Positions 33,676-44,493 of a stretch of 64,000 bases of DNA are shown one piece after another. Under the pieces are notes generated by a model. It had not been told where the DNA came from, searched no databases, and worked only from the letters and a program-made list of their open reading frames with translations. Where the stretch lies: NCBI RefSeq assembly GCF_029867415.1, contig NC_081183.1, positions 13,202,404 through 13,266,403 on the forward strand. Direction: 5' to 3'. The translations under genes were made by a program, and so were the position numbers. Position 1 is the first letter of the stretch. Every line of letters begins with the position of its first letter. Origin of the DNA: Vicia villosa (taxonomy: Eukaryota; Streptophyta; Magnoliopsida; Fabales; Fabaceae).

Positions 33676-34677
33676 TCGTAGTCTTTTTGTCTTAGTTGTC
33701 TCTTGTTTCTTGCATCTGTTTCCTGCATATGTTTTGTACCTTCTGATATATTTTTTTATTAATCAATGAAATCTTCTCTTCTCTCATATTGTTTGTTTTT
33801 CATCTGAATCTTTTATGCTTTTTGATGATATGACAAAAACGGGGAGAAAACGTGATAATTGATTTGATTTATTATATCAGTTGCTGGGAGTAAGTCTCAA
33901 CATTTCTAACATTATTTGAAAGTTCTATGTATTTGAGATTTCTTTTGCAGGATTGAAGATATTCTGAAAAAGCTCAACATGAGAAGCAAATACATGGGGA
34001 AATGCAATTCTGTAAAGAAACATGCTCATGGAAATTGAAGCAAGCTTAGTGCTGTGAAGCTTCAAGATCAGAAGCAAGAAGGAAGAATGTTCTGATATTC
34101 TTGTGAAAGAATATGCTCTAACACATTCTTATTCTCGTATATGTTATGATACATATTATATGTTCTGATACATACTATATGTTATGATACATATTTCTTT
34201 TAAGAACTGTTTGCTCTAATACATGCTCTATCTTAAAAGTATGTTCTGATTCATTCATGCTCTGACTTTTGTTGTCTAGTTTGTTCTGAAACATTTCAGG
34301 ATGTAAAGATGCTCTGATGATGCTCTGGTACATTCAAGAATGTTCTGATACAATCAAACATGTAATGACTCAAGAAGAAATTCAAAGCTCTGAAGTTGTC
34401 CTATGGAAGCAAGAAGCAGAAGCTCTGAATGTTATGAAGTTCTAGGAAAATGTGAACGTCTCAACTGAAATGGAAAATACTCAGGGAAGTATTTTAGTTA
34501 TAAATTCTTCCAGTATTTATTTCAGGGGGAGATTGTTAATCTCAGGGGGAGACATATTCACACACTATGTTTATATGCTTATGCTATAACTGTGTAATTG
34601 TCTTTGGTCATCTGTGATTCTGATTGCAAATTCATATCAATTATATATGTTTTGTCATCATCAAAAAAGGGGGAGAC
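33676..34677 (+). other. E2 3' untranslated region with repeated polypurine tracts
   Basis: Besides the tract AAAAAAGGGGGAGAC that ends at 34677 before the 3' LTR, there are further copies: CAGGGGGAGA near 34524 and near 34541, and AAAACGGGGAGAAAAC near 33836. Multiple polypurine tracts before the 3' LTR are a known Sirevirus trait. Non-coding. Confidence 0.65.
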
Positions 34678-35775
34678 CGTTAGAACAAGAATTGTTCTGA
34701 TCAATATTCTTAGTTTTGATGATAACAATGTATATGAATTTTGCTTAAGACAATGTGGTACTCTAATCCTATGCAATATCCATTTCAGGAAATATATATA
34801 AAGAGTATGCACAAAATCAGCGCAAGAAGCACTGACTCAGAAGGTTCAGTATGCAACATCAGAACATGCTCTCGCAAGACATCAGAAGATGGTCAAGCAG
34901 AATCAGAACATGGTCTATTGAAGCATCGGAAGAACTTGAGTTCAGAAGCAGAAGCACTGAAGTTCTTATGGTATCACGCAAGAAGCACTTCAAGTCAGAA
35001 GATAAGAAGATGCTCTGCACCAAGCTGTTTTGACTCTGATAAATTCAAACGTTGTATCTACAAACATCAGATCAGAAGCAAGTACAAGATGGCAGGCTAC
35101 GCTGACTGACAAAAGGAACGTTAGAAGCTATTAAAGGCAAAGTCAGTAAAAGCAGGAAAAGCAAGGCTCGAGGTAGTTGACAAAAGAGTGAAATATTAAA
35201 TGCAATGTTGTACGGATCACACAACGCATTAAATGCTCCCAACGGTCATCTTCTCAAAACGCCTATAAATATTGAAGTTCTGATCAGAAGCAATGTTACG
35301 AATTTACTACCAATTTACGAGCATCCTTTCAATCTTGCCGAAACGCTGCTGAATTAAAGAGCTATCAAACTTCATCTTCAACCTCACTTCATTACTGTTG
35401 TAATATCTTAGTGATATTTAAGCTTAGAATTTAAGAGAAATATCACAGTTGTGATTATAGCTTATTAAGAAGCATTGTAATACTCTTGTAAGAATTTGTT
35501 TTACATTCATTTGTAAAAGGTTCCTAGAGTGATCAAGGTATGATCAGAATACTCTAGAAGACTTAGAAGGTATCTAAGTGGAAAACCATTGTAATCAAGG
35601 TTGATTAGTGGATTAAATCCTCGGGTGAGGTAAATCACTCTAAGGGGGTGGACTGGAGTAGTTTCGTTAACAACGAACAGGATAAAAATCATTGTGCAAT
35701 TGTTTTTATCTTAAGAGTTTTTAAAGCCACACTTATTCAACCCCCCCCCCTTTATAAGTGTTTTTCTATCCTTCA
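34678..35775 (+). mobile_element. E2 3' LTR
   Basis: Near-identical to the 5' LTR. The first base pair reads CG instead of TG, and the C-run near 35742 is longer (about 12 C). It is followed by the target copy ATGTG. Confidence 0.85.
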
Positions 35776-36252
35776 ATGTGCACCACTTATAAAATTCCTT
35801 CCATTTTGATCAACCAAACATGTGCCCGAAGAGAAATATAAATCACTTCAAACTCTAGGGGATTCACTCTGTAGAACTCCCGAAGCCTCCAATTCCCATA
35901 TTTTGTGGTGCGGGTTGAGGTTTCAAATGACCCTAAATCTATTGTGAAATATACATTATAAACTTTTGTTGTTGTTGTTGCATCTGCTACGTGAATTGGG
36001 CCCTTTGGTTACCATGATTTTCCATTCCTTGTTCCATTTCTACATTTTGGGCTCAAGTGTCATTAGGTATTTTACGACCTCCGCGCTGCTCTGCCATAAA
36101 CCTATATGTCACACATATAGAAGTCAAGGTGATTAGATCTAACATTATATAATATGAAAATTAGAAGTATAATGGAAAACGTTCATATGAGGCACAAAAG
36201 ATTTTACTTATGATGCTTCATAGTTGGGTTGAGAATAACCTACTTTGATACC

Positions 36253-37321
36253 TACTATAACACCTAAACTTAATAATGTATAAAAACATATTACATCAAG
36301 TGTTAAACTGGTATTGAGAGCATCCATAAGTGTCTAGTTAACAAATTAATACATGTACAACCAAATTTTTACATTAAAATTGATACATTATATCAAAATA
36401 TATCTATACAAATACTACACAGTAATACTACACATTGGAAAACAAAGAAGAAACAACATCATAGGGTGTTCATGTCATCTTACCGTCACCCTTATCTTTC
36501 CTCAAACTACCAAAAAATATTCAAGATGAATGGGGATGAGATACTATATCTCAATGAAATTCCTTATCTTATGGGTCCACTCGGCTCAAAAGGGGTTCAT
36601 GCCCTAAAATTTCCACAATATATCTTTCTTTACTCAGTTCATCGACAAAAGCTTCGGGCACAAGATCGCAACAATCTCATACTTTGTGTGAATATCGTAA
36701 ACATGGTTCACATAACAACCAACCTGCCTTAGGAGATCACAGTTAATCACATAGTACGTCTTTCCCAATAGCAACCTCTCACATAGGTGTAAGTTCGACT
36801 CACAGATATAACATGAAATTGAGGATTCCTTTCCCCAGTCGACCTCTAACATCAGTCTAAGTTCGAGTTACGGACTTTCCCCAAACAAGAACATCTTTCC
36901 CTAGTCAGGTCTTCTTCTCACATGACTTGGATCACGTATGTTCCACTAGATATAAGGGATTTCTTTCCCGAGTCACAACCTCTTATATATGTCTGAGTTT
37001 TGGCCACAGAGGTCCACTAGCTAAAAAACTTCTTTCCCTGGTCACGACTTCACATAAGCGTGATTTCGAGTCACATACTTATATACCATACATTCCCTAT
37101 TATGGTTGAAAGCTCCAAGAATCCCTAAAGCTTTTATATTATTTAAATAAAATATTTTAAATACAATAAATTTCTATTATTACCTACATTTAGAAGTAAT
37201 AGTTTTTTTTCTATGGTGATTTTTCTTAATTTAGTCAAAGTTTATATTAATAAATAAAATAGTTTATTATTGAACCATTTATATTTTAAGTAAGTATATA
37301 CATATAATAGTTATTATAACA
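36253..37321 (-). mobile_element. Family X LTR, fullest copy
   Basis: On the minus strand it begins TGTTATAATAAC and ends AGGTGTTATA, followed by a Met-tRNA-like primer site and the gag remnant. It is therefore the probable 5' LTR of the decayed gypsy element to its left. The right end joins the Athila-like E5 pol at TTGGGAGG. Non-coding, with degenerate subrepeats of about 70-80 bases (36740-37080). Confidence 0.7.
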
Positions 37322-39637
37322 TTGGGAGGAGGCAATTTTGCTATGACTTCTATCTTGGCTTGGTCAACTTCTATTCCCTTATGAGAAATTTTGTGGCCCA
37401 AAACTATACCTTCACGCACCATGAAGTGACCCTTCTCCCAGTTGAGGATTAAGTTGGTCTGTTGGCATCTTTCTAAAACAAGAGTAAGGTTAGCTAAGCA
37501 ATTATCAAAAGACTTACCAAAAAATGAGAAGTCATCCATGAATACTTTCATATGCTTCTCAAGCATATCGGAAAAAATAGATTGCATGCATCTTTGAAAT
37601 GTGGTCGGGGCATTACATAACCCGAATGGCATTCTTCTGTAAGCAAAAATACCAAAAGGGCATGTAAATGCGGTCTTCTCTTGGTCTTCAGGTGCAACAG
37701 CTATCAGATTGTACCCCGAGTAGCCATCGAGGAAACAATAATAGTCATGACCCGCTAACCTTTCTAACATCTGGTCGATGAAAGGCAACGGGAAGTGATA
37801 TTTTCTTGTCGCCAGATTTAGTCTTCGGTAGTCAATACAGACTCTCCACCCTGTAACTGTCCTCGTCGGAATCAACTCATTTTTTTCATTCTTAACAACG
37901 GTAGTTCCACCTTTCTTTGGCACCACATGAACTGGACTCACCCATGAACTGTCAGATATTGGATAGATCATCCCTGCGTCCAAAAGTTTTACCACCTCCT
38001 TTCTAACCACTTCCTTCATCGCTGGATTGAGTCGTCGTTGAGGTTGGACAACCGGTTTGTGATCATCTTCCATTAGGATTTTGTGCATGCAAATTGTTGG
38101 ACTTATTCCTTTCAACTCTTCAATGGACCATCCAAGAGCACTTTTATGCTTTTTAAGAACTTTGACAAGTTTATCTTCTTGAAGGAATTCAAGGTGAGAA
38201 CTTATGATGGTCGGACATTTACTCTCAGTGTCTAAAAAGACATATTTGAGGTTCTCCGGTAATTGTTTTAGTTCAGCTCCCTTCTTTGGTTCATCTTTAC
38301 TACCCTCCACTAACGGTTTCCTTAGCTCCTCCCATCGGTTGTGGCGAGGATTTTTGACAAATGATGTTGTTTCCATCATGGCTAAAACTTCACTATCTTT
38401 TTCATCAACTACCCCTCTTCTCTAAAGATTGATAAACTCAAAACTCTCTCCAACGGTAACTGTTATGTTGTCAAAGAATTTCCTTCATCACAAATTTGAT
38501 CAATTACCTCAATGTGTTGACTTGTGGCAATGTCATCTTTGTACTTCATGGTGTTTCACACATCAATCTTTAGTTCCTCATCATAAACTTTCAAGGTCAT
38601 TGTACCTTCCTCTATGTCGATCAAGCATCTCCCGGTCTCTAAAAATAGTCTCCCCAAAATGATTGGGGTCTCTTCATCTTCGGGCATCTCTACAATAACA
38701 AAATCTACAGGGAATACGAACTTGTCGATTTTCACCAACACGTCTTCTACCACTCCGTACGGTCTTTTCATCGATTGGTCAGCAAACTGAAGTGTCATTC
38801 GTGTATCTTGTACTTTACCTATTCCCAATCTTTTGTAGATGGATAATGGTATAAGACTTACACTTGCTCCCAAATCAATCAGAGCTTTCTTGAAAGACCT
38901 ATCACTGATGGTGCACGGAATAGTTACTGAACCTCGATCTCTCTTTTTAACCGGAATCTTCATGCCCTGCAAAATAGCACTACAAGTTTCAGTTAGAATA
39001 ATCGGATCACTCTCGGTGGTCCGCTTCTTTGAAATAATATCTTTCATGAATTTTGCATAGGTTGGCATTTGCTCAAGTTCCTCTAAGAAGGGAATAATCA
39101 GCTCAAGTTTCTTGAACATCTCCAAGAACTTCTCAAAATTTTTCTCATGTTGTTCTTTCTTTTTATTTCTTGTTGGGAAAGGGAGTTTAACCGCCGGTTT
39201 AGGTGTAACTACTTTTTCTTTTACCACCCTTTTGTCCCCCGTGACCTCTTTACTTGCAACCTCATTCTCTTTAATCTCTACATCCACTTCAATCAACATA
39301 TCTTATTCATCAGAATTCTTCTCAAGTGTGTCATTAGATTTATTGCTTCTGGTAGTTACAGCGTTCACATGATTATTGTCTCTGGGATTCGTAACCGTAG
39401 CACTTGGTAGAACACCCTGTGGTTGAGAGTTAGTCATTTGTTGTGCAATCTGACTCATTTGGATTTCCAGATTTTTGATAGAGGCCCCTGTGTTCCTCAG
39501 GCTGCTCCTAGTTTCTTCCTGAAATTGAGAGTTTTGAGCTGCCATTTTTTCAATAGCTATCTCCCATTCTGCCTTCTTCGGTGCTTGCTGTTGAAATTGT
39601 TGTGGTGCTTGAGATTGGAACTGTTGTGGGTGGTGTT

Positions 39638-40948
39638 TGAAGCGGTAAAGCGGCAAGCAACAAAAGATTTGGAAATATTTATCCGAGAATTATCGTGTCC
39701 ACAAAGATTGGTGATACCGAACCGCCGTTCGACGGATTCTTAGTTCTTGAGTTCGGGTTAAATGGGTTGAAAGTAAACAAGGAAAATATAACATATGAAC
39801 ATAAAATAAATTCATTCTTGATAGAGAATAGCTTATCTAGTTTGAATCTAAACTACTCCTCACAAACTTAGATTTATCACTCCGCCGTACTCAATCTACA
39901 ATACTCGTCATAATCACCACATATCCCTCACATCAATGTCCATTTCTGCAACATCGACGGAAATTCAACTATATTGCTCTTTCGACGATGTCTCAACCGA
40001 TCGAACAACACAGAGACATTAAACTCAGATATTATGTGGATGTTAACCCCAATCCTATGTCTAGAATCAAAAGCTAACAGATATCCCCCTAATCAAGATT
40101 TGTGATGTCTATGTCTACAACAACATAAATCCAGAGCATTTAAGCAAAAAGATCAAGGAAACACCGATTAAGATTTGTAAAGCAAATATATTATACAACT
40201 AGTACAAAGAGTAACAAACATCCATGTGTTTAGAGTAAACTTACAAACAAACCCAACAAAAGTGGTTACAAAGAGAAGAGGAGGAGAAGAAAATCAAATC
40301 TTTCGCGGTGTCAATCACGATCAATCGAGCTCCCGACCAAGAATCTTCCGATTACAAGCCACAAATGTTGTTTTCTAAGCTCTCCCTACTCAAAAATGGT
40401 TATGATGACTTTGGGAACAAATACCCCAAAGCATAACCCTAAAAAATGTGATTTTTCCCTATTTAATGACTTTCCAAACCGCCCAGACCGCGCTTAGCGC
40501 GGTCAAGCCCGCTTAGCCTGCTCAACAGAAAATTGAAATCTTGTTTTGGCCATATCTTGAGAACCGTAACTCCGATTTACGCCCGGTTCGAAGCGTTGGA
40601 AAGCTTATTTCATGCTCTATCTAAAAATGACAACATATCAACCAAATTGGTGATTTATTAATATTTGGTTTTGAGCTTTATTCGCCGAATGTATTGATTC
40701 CGCCGCTCAAAATCGCGCGTTTGAAGCCGTGTCTTCGCCACGTTATTGCTCATGCTCCAAATACGCCTCAATACCTACAAAATGAATAGAAAACTATCAA
40801 AAAGTATAAAAGTATATGAAGATACATCTATTCATAAAGTATACGTATTTATACACAAAACGGGGTATTATTCGAACGGTATTAACAAAAAGTATCGATA
40901 AGTGCCACTATTTACAAACACAAAATAACTACATTTTGACACTTAACA
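39638..40948 (-). mobile_element. E3 LTR 1 (3' LTR)
   Basis: 1311 bases. It contains GACCGCGCT-T-AGCGCGGTC (40486-40504, nine-base arms) and the shared block near 40547-40612. Confidence 0.9.
40486..40520. repeat. CGCGCT-AGCGCG palindrome in E3 LTRs
   Basis: A 19-base inverted repeat with nine-base arms and one central base, followed by the half-matching CCCGCTTAGCC. The same is present in the other two LTRs (near 44030 and 47460). Confidence 0.85.
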
Positions 40949-42174
40949 ACTCTTCCCAACTTGAATTTGTTTGTCCTCAAACAAGGCCAAACACTCAAAT
41001 CTCAAAAGTTAAAATCAAAGAATCAAGAATCAACAAGATTAGGAAAAACGAAACAATTGTACGGTTCAAACAAAAACGTACCAACAAAGTAAATACTTAC
41101 CACAATCCTACAACGACAACATGAAAATGAAACGGATCCTAAGTACAAAAATCATACAAAACATTCTAAAACAAAACAAGCTCAATCAAAAATCACGCCT
41201 AGCAAAAATTCATCGGTAGATGAAAAACACCGAAAGGTGAGGACTTTGACACACACCCAACAAACTTGCAAACAATAGACAAAATTATGCGTTTATCCAA
41301 AAATAGTATCGAAAACGCAACGACACGAATCACAAGGGCTTTAAAGGTTGTAATGTGGCTCGGTTAACAAACAAGTGATAATTCCTAAAGCTAATCAAAA
41401 CAAAAACTTGCCTAAACCTAAGGGAGTAATTACTTCCACAAAGTTTCAAACAAAGGAATTTCAATCAAACTTCTTCTTCCTCACATGTTTCACACCAAAC
41501 ACAATACTTATTAACACAAATCTTATTCCAAACTCTTTTTGTTCTTTTCTTTTTCCAATTTTTTTCTTTTTTCTTTCTTTTTCTTTTCTTTCTTTTTCAC
41601 AATTTTGTTTTCTTTTTCTTTTATTTTCACAACCATATACCAACCACGTCATAAAGAGGCAAACATCCTCTCCCCAACTTGAATCCAACCACAATATACA
41701 TTGAATACTCCCTACTTTCTAAGGCAAGGTAAAAATTCAAACTATAAATCATAGTTCAGGGTTCAAGAAACAAAGAATCAACATCCAAACACAATCGAAA
41801 ACCAAACGCTCATAGACAAGCATTAAGCAAAAACAATATGGATATTGACAAAAAGGCTCAAAGGGGGTTACTAATGCTCACACACTCACAAGGTGAATTG
41901 ATATTTAGCTATGGTAGTTGTGCTCAAAATCAAACAAGTGCCTTGATCACTTTCGTGTATTCACAAAATCAATACAGACGAAAGATTAAACATAATAATA
42001 TCCAGTTAAAACAAGAAATGTCGGTCACTCACATATATACACAATGGAAAGCCACCTCACATTTATGGTAGAAAGGGGAAACTAATGTGATTCAAGTCAT
42101 GAGCAAGTTATGCAAAAAGAATGAATAATATGAAAATTGTACAAATGAAAAGTCTCCTAAACATGTTATGCTAT

Positions 42175-42274
42175 NNNNNNNNNNNNNNNNNNNNNNNNNN
42201 NNNNNNNNNNNNNNNNNNNNNNNNNNNNNNNNNNNNNNNNNNNNNNNNNNNNNNNNNNNNNNNNNNNNNNNNNN
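42175..42274. other. Assembly gap of 100 N
   Basis: Exactly 100 N, flanked on both sides by the same 16 bases AAACATGTTATGCTAT (42159-42174 and 42275-42290). The second E3 copy has this phrase once and no extra sequence (near 45704-45719), so no bases seem to be missing. Confidence 0.95.
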
Positions 42275-42545
42275 AAACATGTTATGCTATAGAAAGCGAT
42301 AAACGAGTACCTTGCTATGTATAAATTCGAACAATCATTACCGCACAATTGGCATGTTGAATCAATCAAAATTGGAGAATTACCAAATGCGATTCCAAGT
42401 AATCGGGCCAAAATTTGAGTCTAAACAACAACAAAAGAATTAAAACATATTACTAATAATTACTACTCTATAAGGCCTTGGTGGAAGTGGAAAAAGGCGA
42501 GCCGAGTGAACCATTAAAAAGAGTTCAATGGACAAAACTCCCAGG

Positions 42546-42580
42546 CCGCGCTAAGCGCGGTGAGCACGCTAAGCGCGCTA
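42546..42580. repeat. Palindromes in the E3 3' untranslated region
   Basis: CCGCGCT-A-AGCGCGG at 42546-42560, then GCACGCTAAGCGCGC. The second interior has the same at about 45975-46008. This is the LTR palindrome in reverse orientation. Confidence 0.8.
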
Positions 42581-42670
42581 TACCAGAAAAACCAGAAAAC
42601 CAGAATTTCCAATGCAGCCTCCACTTACCACCTACACTACTCATTTACAGAAAAACAGAAAAATAAACGC

Positions 42671-42720
42671 GTTGGGGTGCCTCCCAACAAGCGCTTGTTT
42701 TACATCGTTAGCTCGACGCC
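42671..42720 (-). other. E3 copy 1 of the three-hairpin block
   Basis: On the plus strand GTTGGG-6-CCCAAC, then AACAAGCGCTTGTT (perfect 14-base palindrome), then the third stem, here with one mismatch (CATCG against CGACG). Confidence 0.7.
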
Positions 42721-43181
42721 TTTTATTGTCTCGCGAATGGTAAGAAACTTCCTCGCAACACGTCAATGCTTTCGCCTCAACGCAACATAAAGAAAGCGAC
42801 CTGACCAAACACTTAACAAACGAATCAAAAGCAAAAGTATATACAAGTATGTGTAAAAACACAAATATACATAAAACACAATATTTACAAAATCCTTAAT
42901 TGGCTAAACAAATTGAAAAGTGAAGATTTAGAGTTTACGAACTATCCGAGTTCAATATGTTTAGCCAACTTCACCTTGCTAAATAGCAAAAGTAAAGAGA
43001 AACAAAATCAAACACACAAACATGTATAAGTATGAAAATATAAACATGTATCAATATAAGAAAATATACAAGTATGAGAATATGCACAAAATATACGATA
43101 TTCACAAAACTCAAAAACAAAGAAACTATCGCAATGCGAATTCAATAAAAACACCAATCCCCGACAACGACGCCATTTTGT

Positions 43182-44493
43182 TGAAGCGGTAGAGCGGCAA
43201 GCAACAAAAGATTTGGAAATATTTATCCGGGAATTATCGTGTCCACAGAGATTGGTGATACCGAACCGCCGTTCGACGGATTCTTAGTTCTTGAGTTCGG
43301 GTTAAATGGGATGAAAGTAAACAAGGAAAATATAACATATGAACATAAAATAAATTCATTCTTGATAGAGAATAGCTTATCTGGTTTGAATCTAAACTAC
43401 TCCTCACAAACTTAGATTTATCACTCCGCCGTACTCAATCTACAATACTCGTCAGAATCACCACATATCCCTCACATCAATGTCCATTTCTGCAACATCG
43501 ACGGAAATTCAACTATATTGCTCTTTCGACGATGTCTCAACCGATCGAACAACACAGAGACATTAAACTCAGATATTATGTGGATGTTAACCCCAATCCT
43601 ATGTCTAGAATCAAAAGCTAACAGATATCCCCCTAATCAAGATTTGTGATGTCTATGTCTACAACAACATAAATCCAGAGCATTTAAGCAAAAAGATCAA
43701 GGAAACACCGATTAAGATTTGTAAAGCAAATATATTATACAACTAGTACAAAGAGTAACAAACATCCATGTGTTTAGAGTAAACTTACAAACAAACCCAA
43801 CAAAAGTGGTTACAAAGAGAAGAGGAGGAGAAGAAAATCAAATCTTTCGCGGTGTCAATCACGATCAATCGAGCTCCCGACCAAGAATCTTCCGATTACA
43901 AGCCACAAATGTTGTTTTCTAAGCTCTCCCTACTCAAAAATGGTTATGATGACTTTGGGAACAAATACCCCAAAGCATAACCCTAAAAAATGTGATTTTT
44001 CCCTATTTAATGACTTTCCAAACCGCCCAGACCGCGCTTAGCGCGGTCAAGCCCGCTTAGCCCGCTCAACAGAAAATTGAAATCTTGTTTTGGCCATATC
44101 TTGAGAACCGTAACTCCGATTTACGCCCGGTTCGAAGCGTTGGAAAGCTTATTTCATGCTCTATCTAAAAATGACAACATATCAACCAAATTGGTGATTT
44201 ATTAATATTTGGTTTTGAGCTTTATTCGCCGAATGTATTGATTCCGCCGCTCAAAATCGCGCGTTTGAAGCCGTGTCTTCGCCACGTTATTGCTCATGCT
44301 CCAAATACGCCTCAATACCTACAAAATGAATAGAAAAACTATCAAAAAGTATAAAAGTATATGAAGATACATCTATTCATAAAGTATACGTATTTATACA
44401 CAAAACGGGGTATTATTCGAACGGTATTAACAAAAAGTATCGATAAGTGCCACTATTTACAAACACAAAATAACTACATTTTGACACTTAACA
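43182..44493 (-). mobile_element. E3 LTR 2 (middle, shared)
   Basis: 1312 bases, near-identical to LTR 1 and LTR 3. It has a primer site on its left and a polypurine tract on its right, so it serves as 5' LTR for one interior and 3' LTR for the other. Confidence 0.9.

Larger units (their letters stand above)
29885..35775 (+). mobile_element. E2: Sirevirus-like Ty1/copia element without pol, 5.9 kb
   Basis: LTRs 29885-30980 and 34678-35775, perfect target duplication ATGTG (29880-29884 and 35776-35780), primer site directly after the 5' LTR, Gag ORF, a second ORF, and repeated purine tracts before the 3' LTR. The LTRs differ at only a few positions plus a C-run, so it is young. Integrase and RT are missing entirely: the reading frames jump from the Gag C-terminal region straight to a Lys/Glu-rich protein. 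It is inserted in the gag of an older gypsy element. Confidence 0.85.
29742..36097 (-). pseudogene. Decayed Ty3/gypsy gag, split by E2
   Basis: Two segments (36097-35781 and 29884-29742) join across E2 at the ATGTG target. The right segment starts with an ATG at 36097 (MAEQRGGRK) and has at least three stops plus a frame change. The left segment holds a recognisable Gag core, including EEDKVTYACHMLMGHATQWW, matching the pattern E-x2-KV-x2-A-x2-ML-x-G-x-A-x2-WW of chromovirus-type Gag. To the right, GGTATCAAAGTAGG at about 36236-36249 (minus) is a diverged Met-tRNA-type primer site, so the X LTR at 36253-37321 is plausibly its 5' LTR. Only Gag survives. Confidence 0.65.
40949..43181 (-). other. 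E3 interior, copy 1 (contains the N gap)
   Basis: Non-coding. In the sense direction it holds a primer site (43175-43158), the three-hairpin block (42720-42671), a palindrome pair (42580-42546), T/C-rich tracts (41535-41630) and a polypurine tract (40962-40949). It is nearly identical to 44494-46611. Confidence 0.75.

Noticed and set aside
36270..37321. Duplicated promoter of the small peptide gene, because the sequence matches 1905-2806
   Set aside because: Similarity stops exactly at TATAACA (2806 and 37321), so only the X LTR is shared. TATA box and gene are not duplicated.
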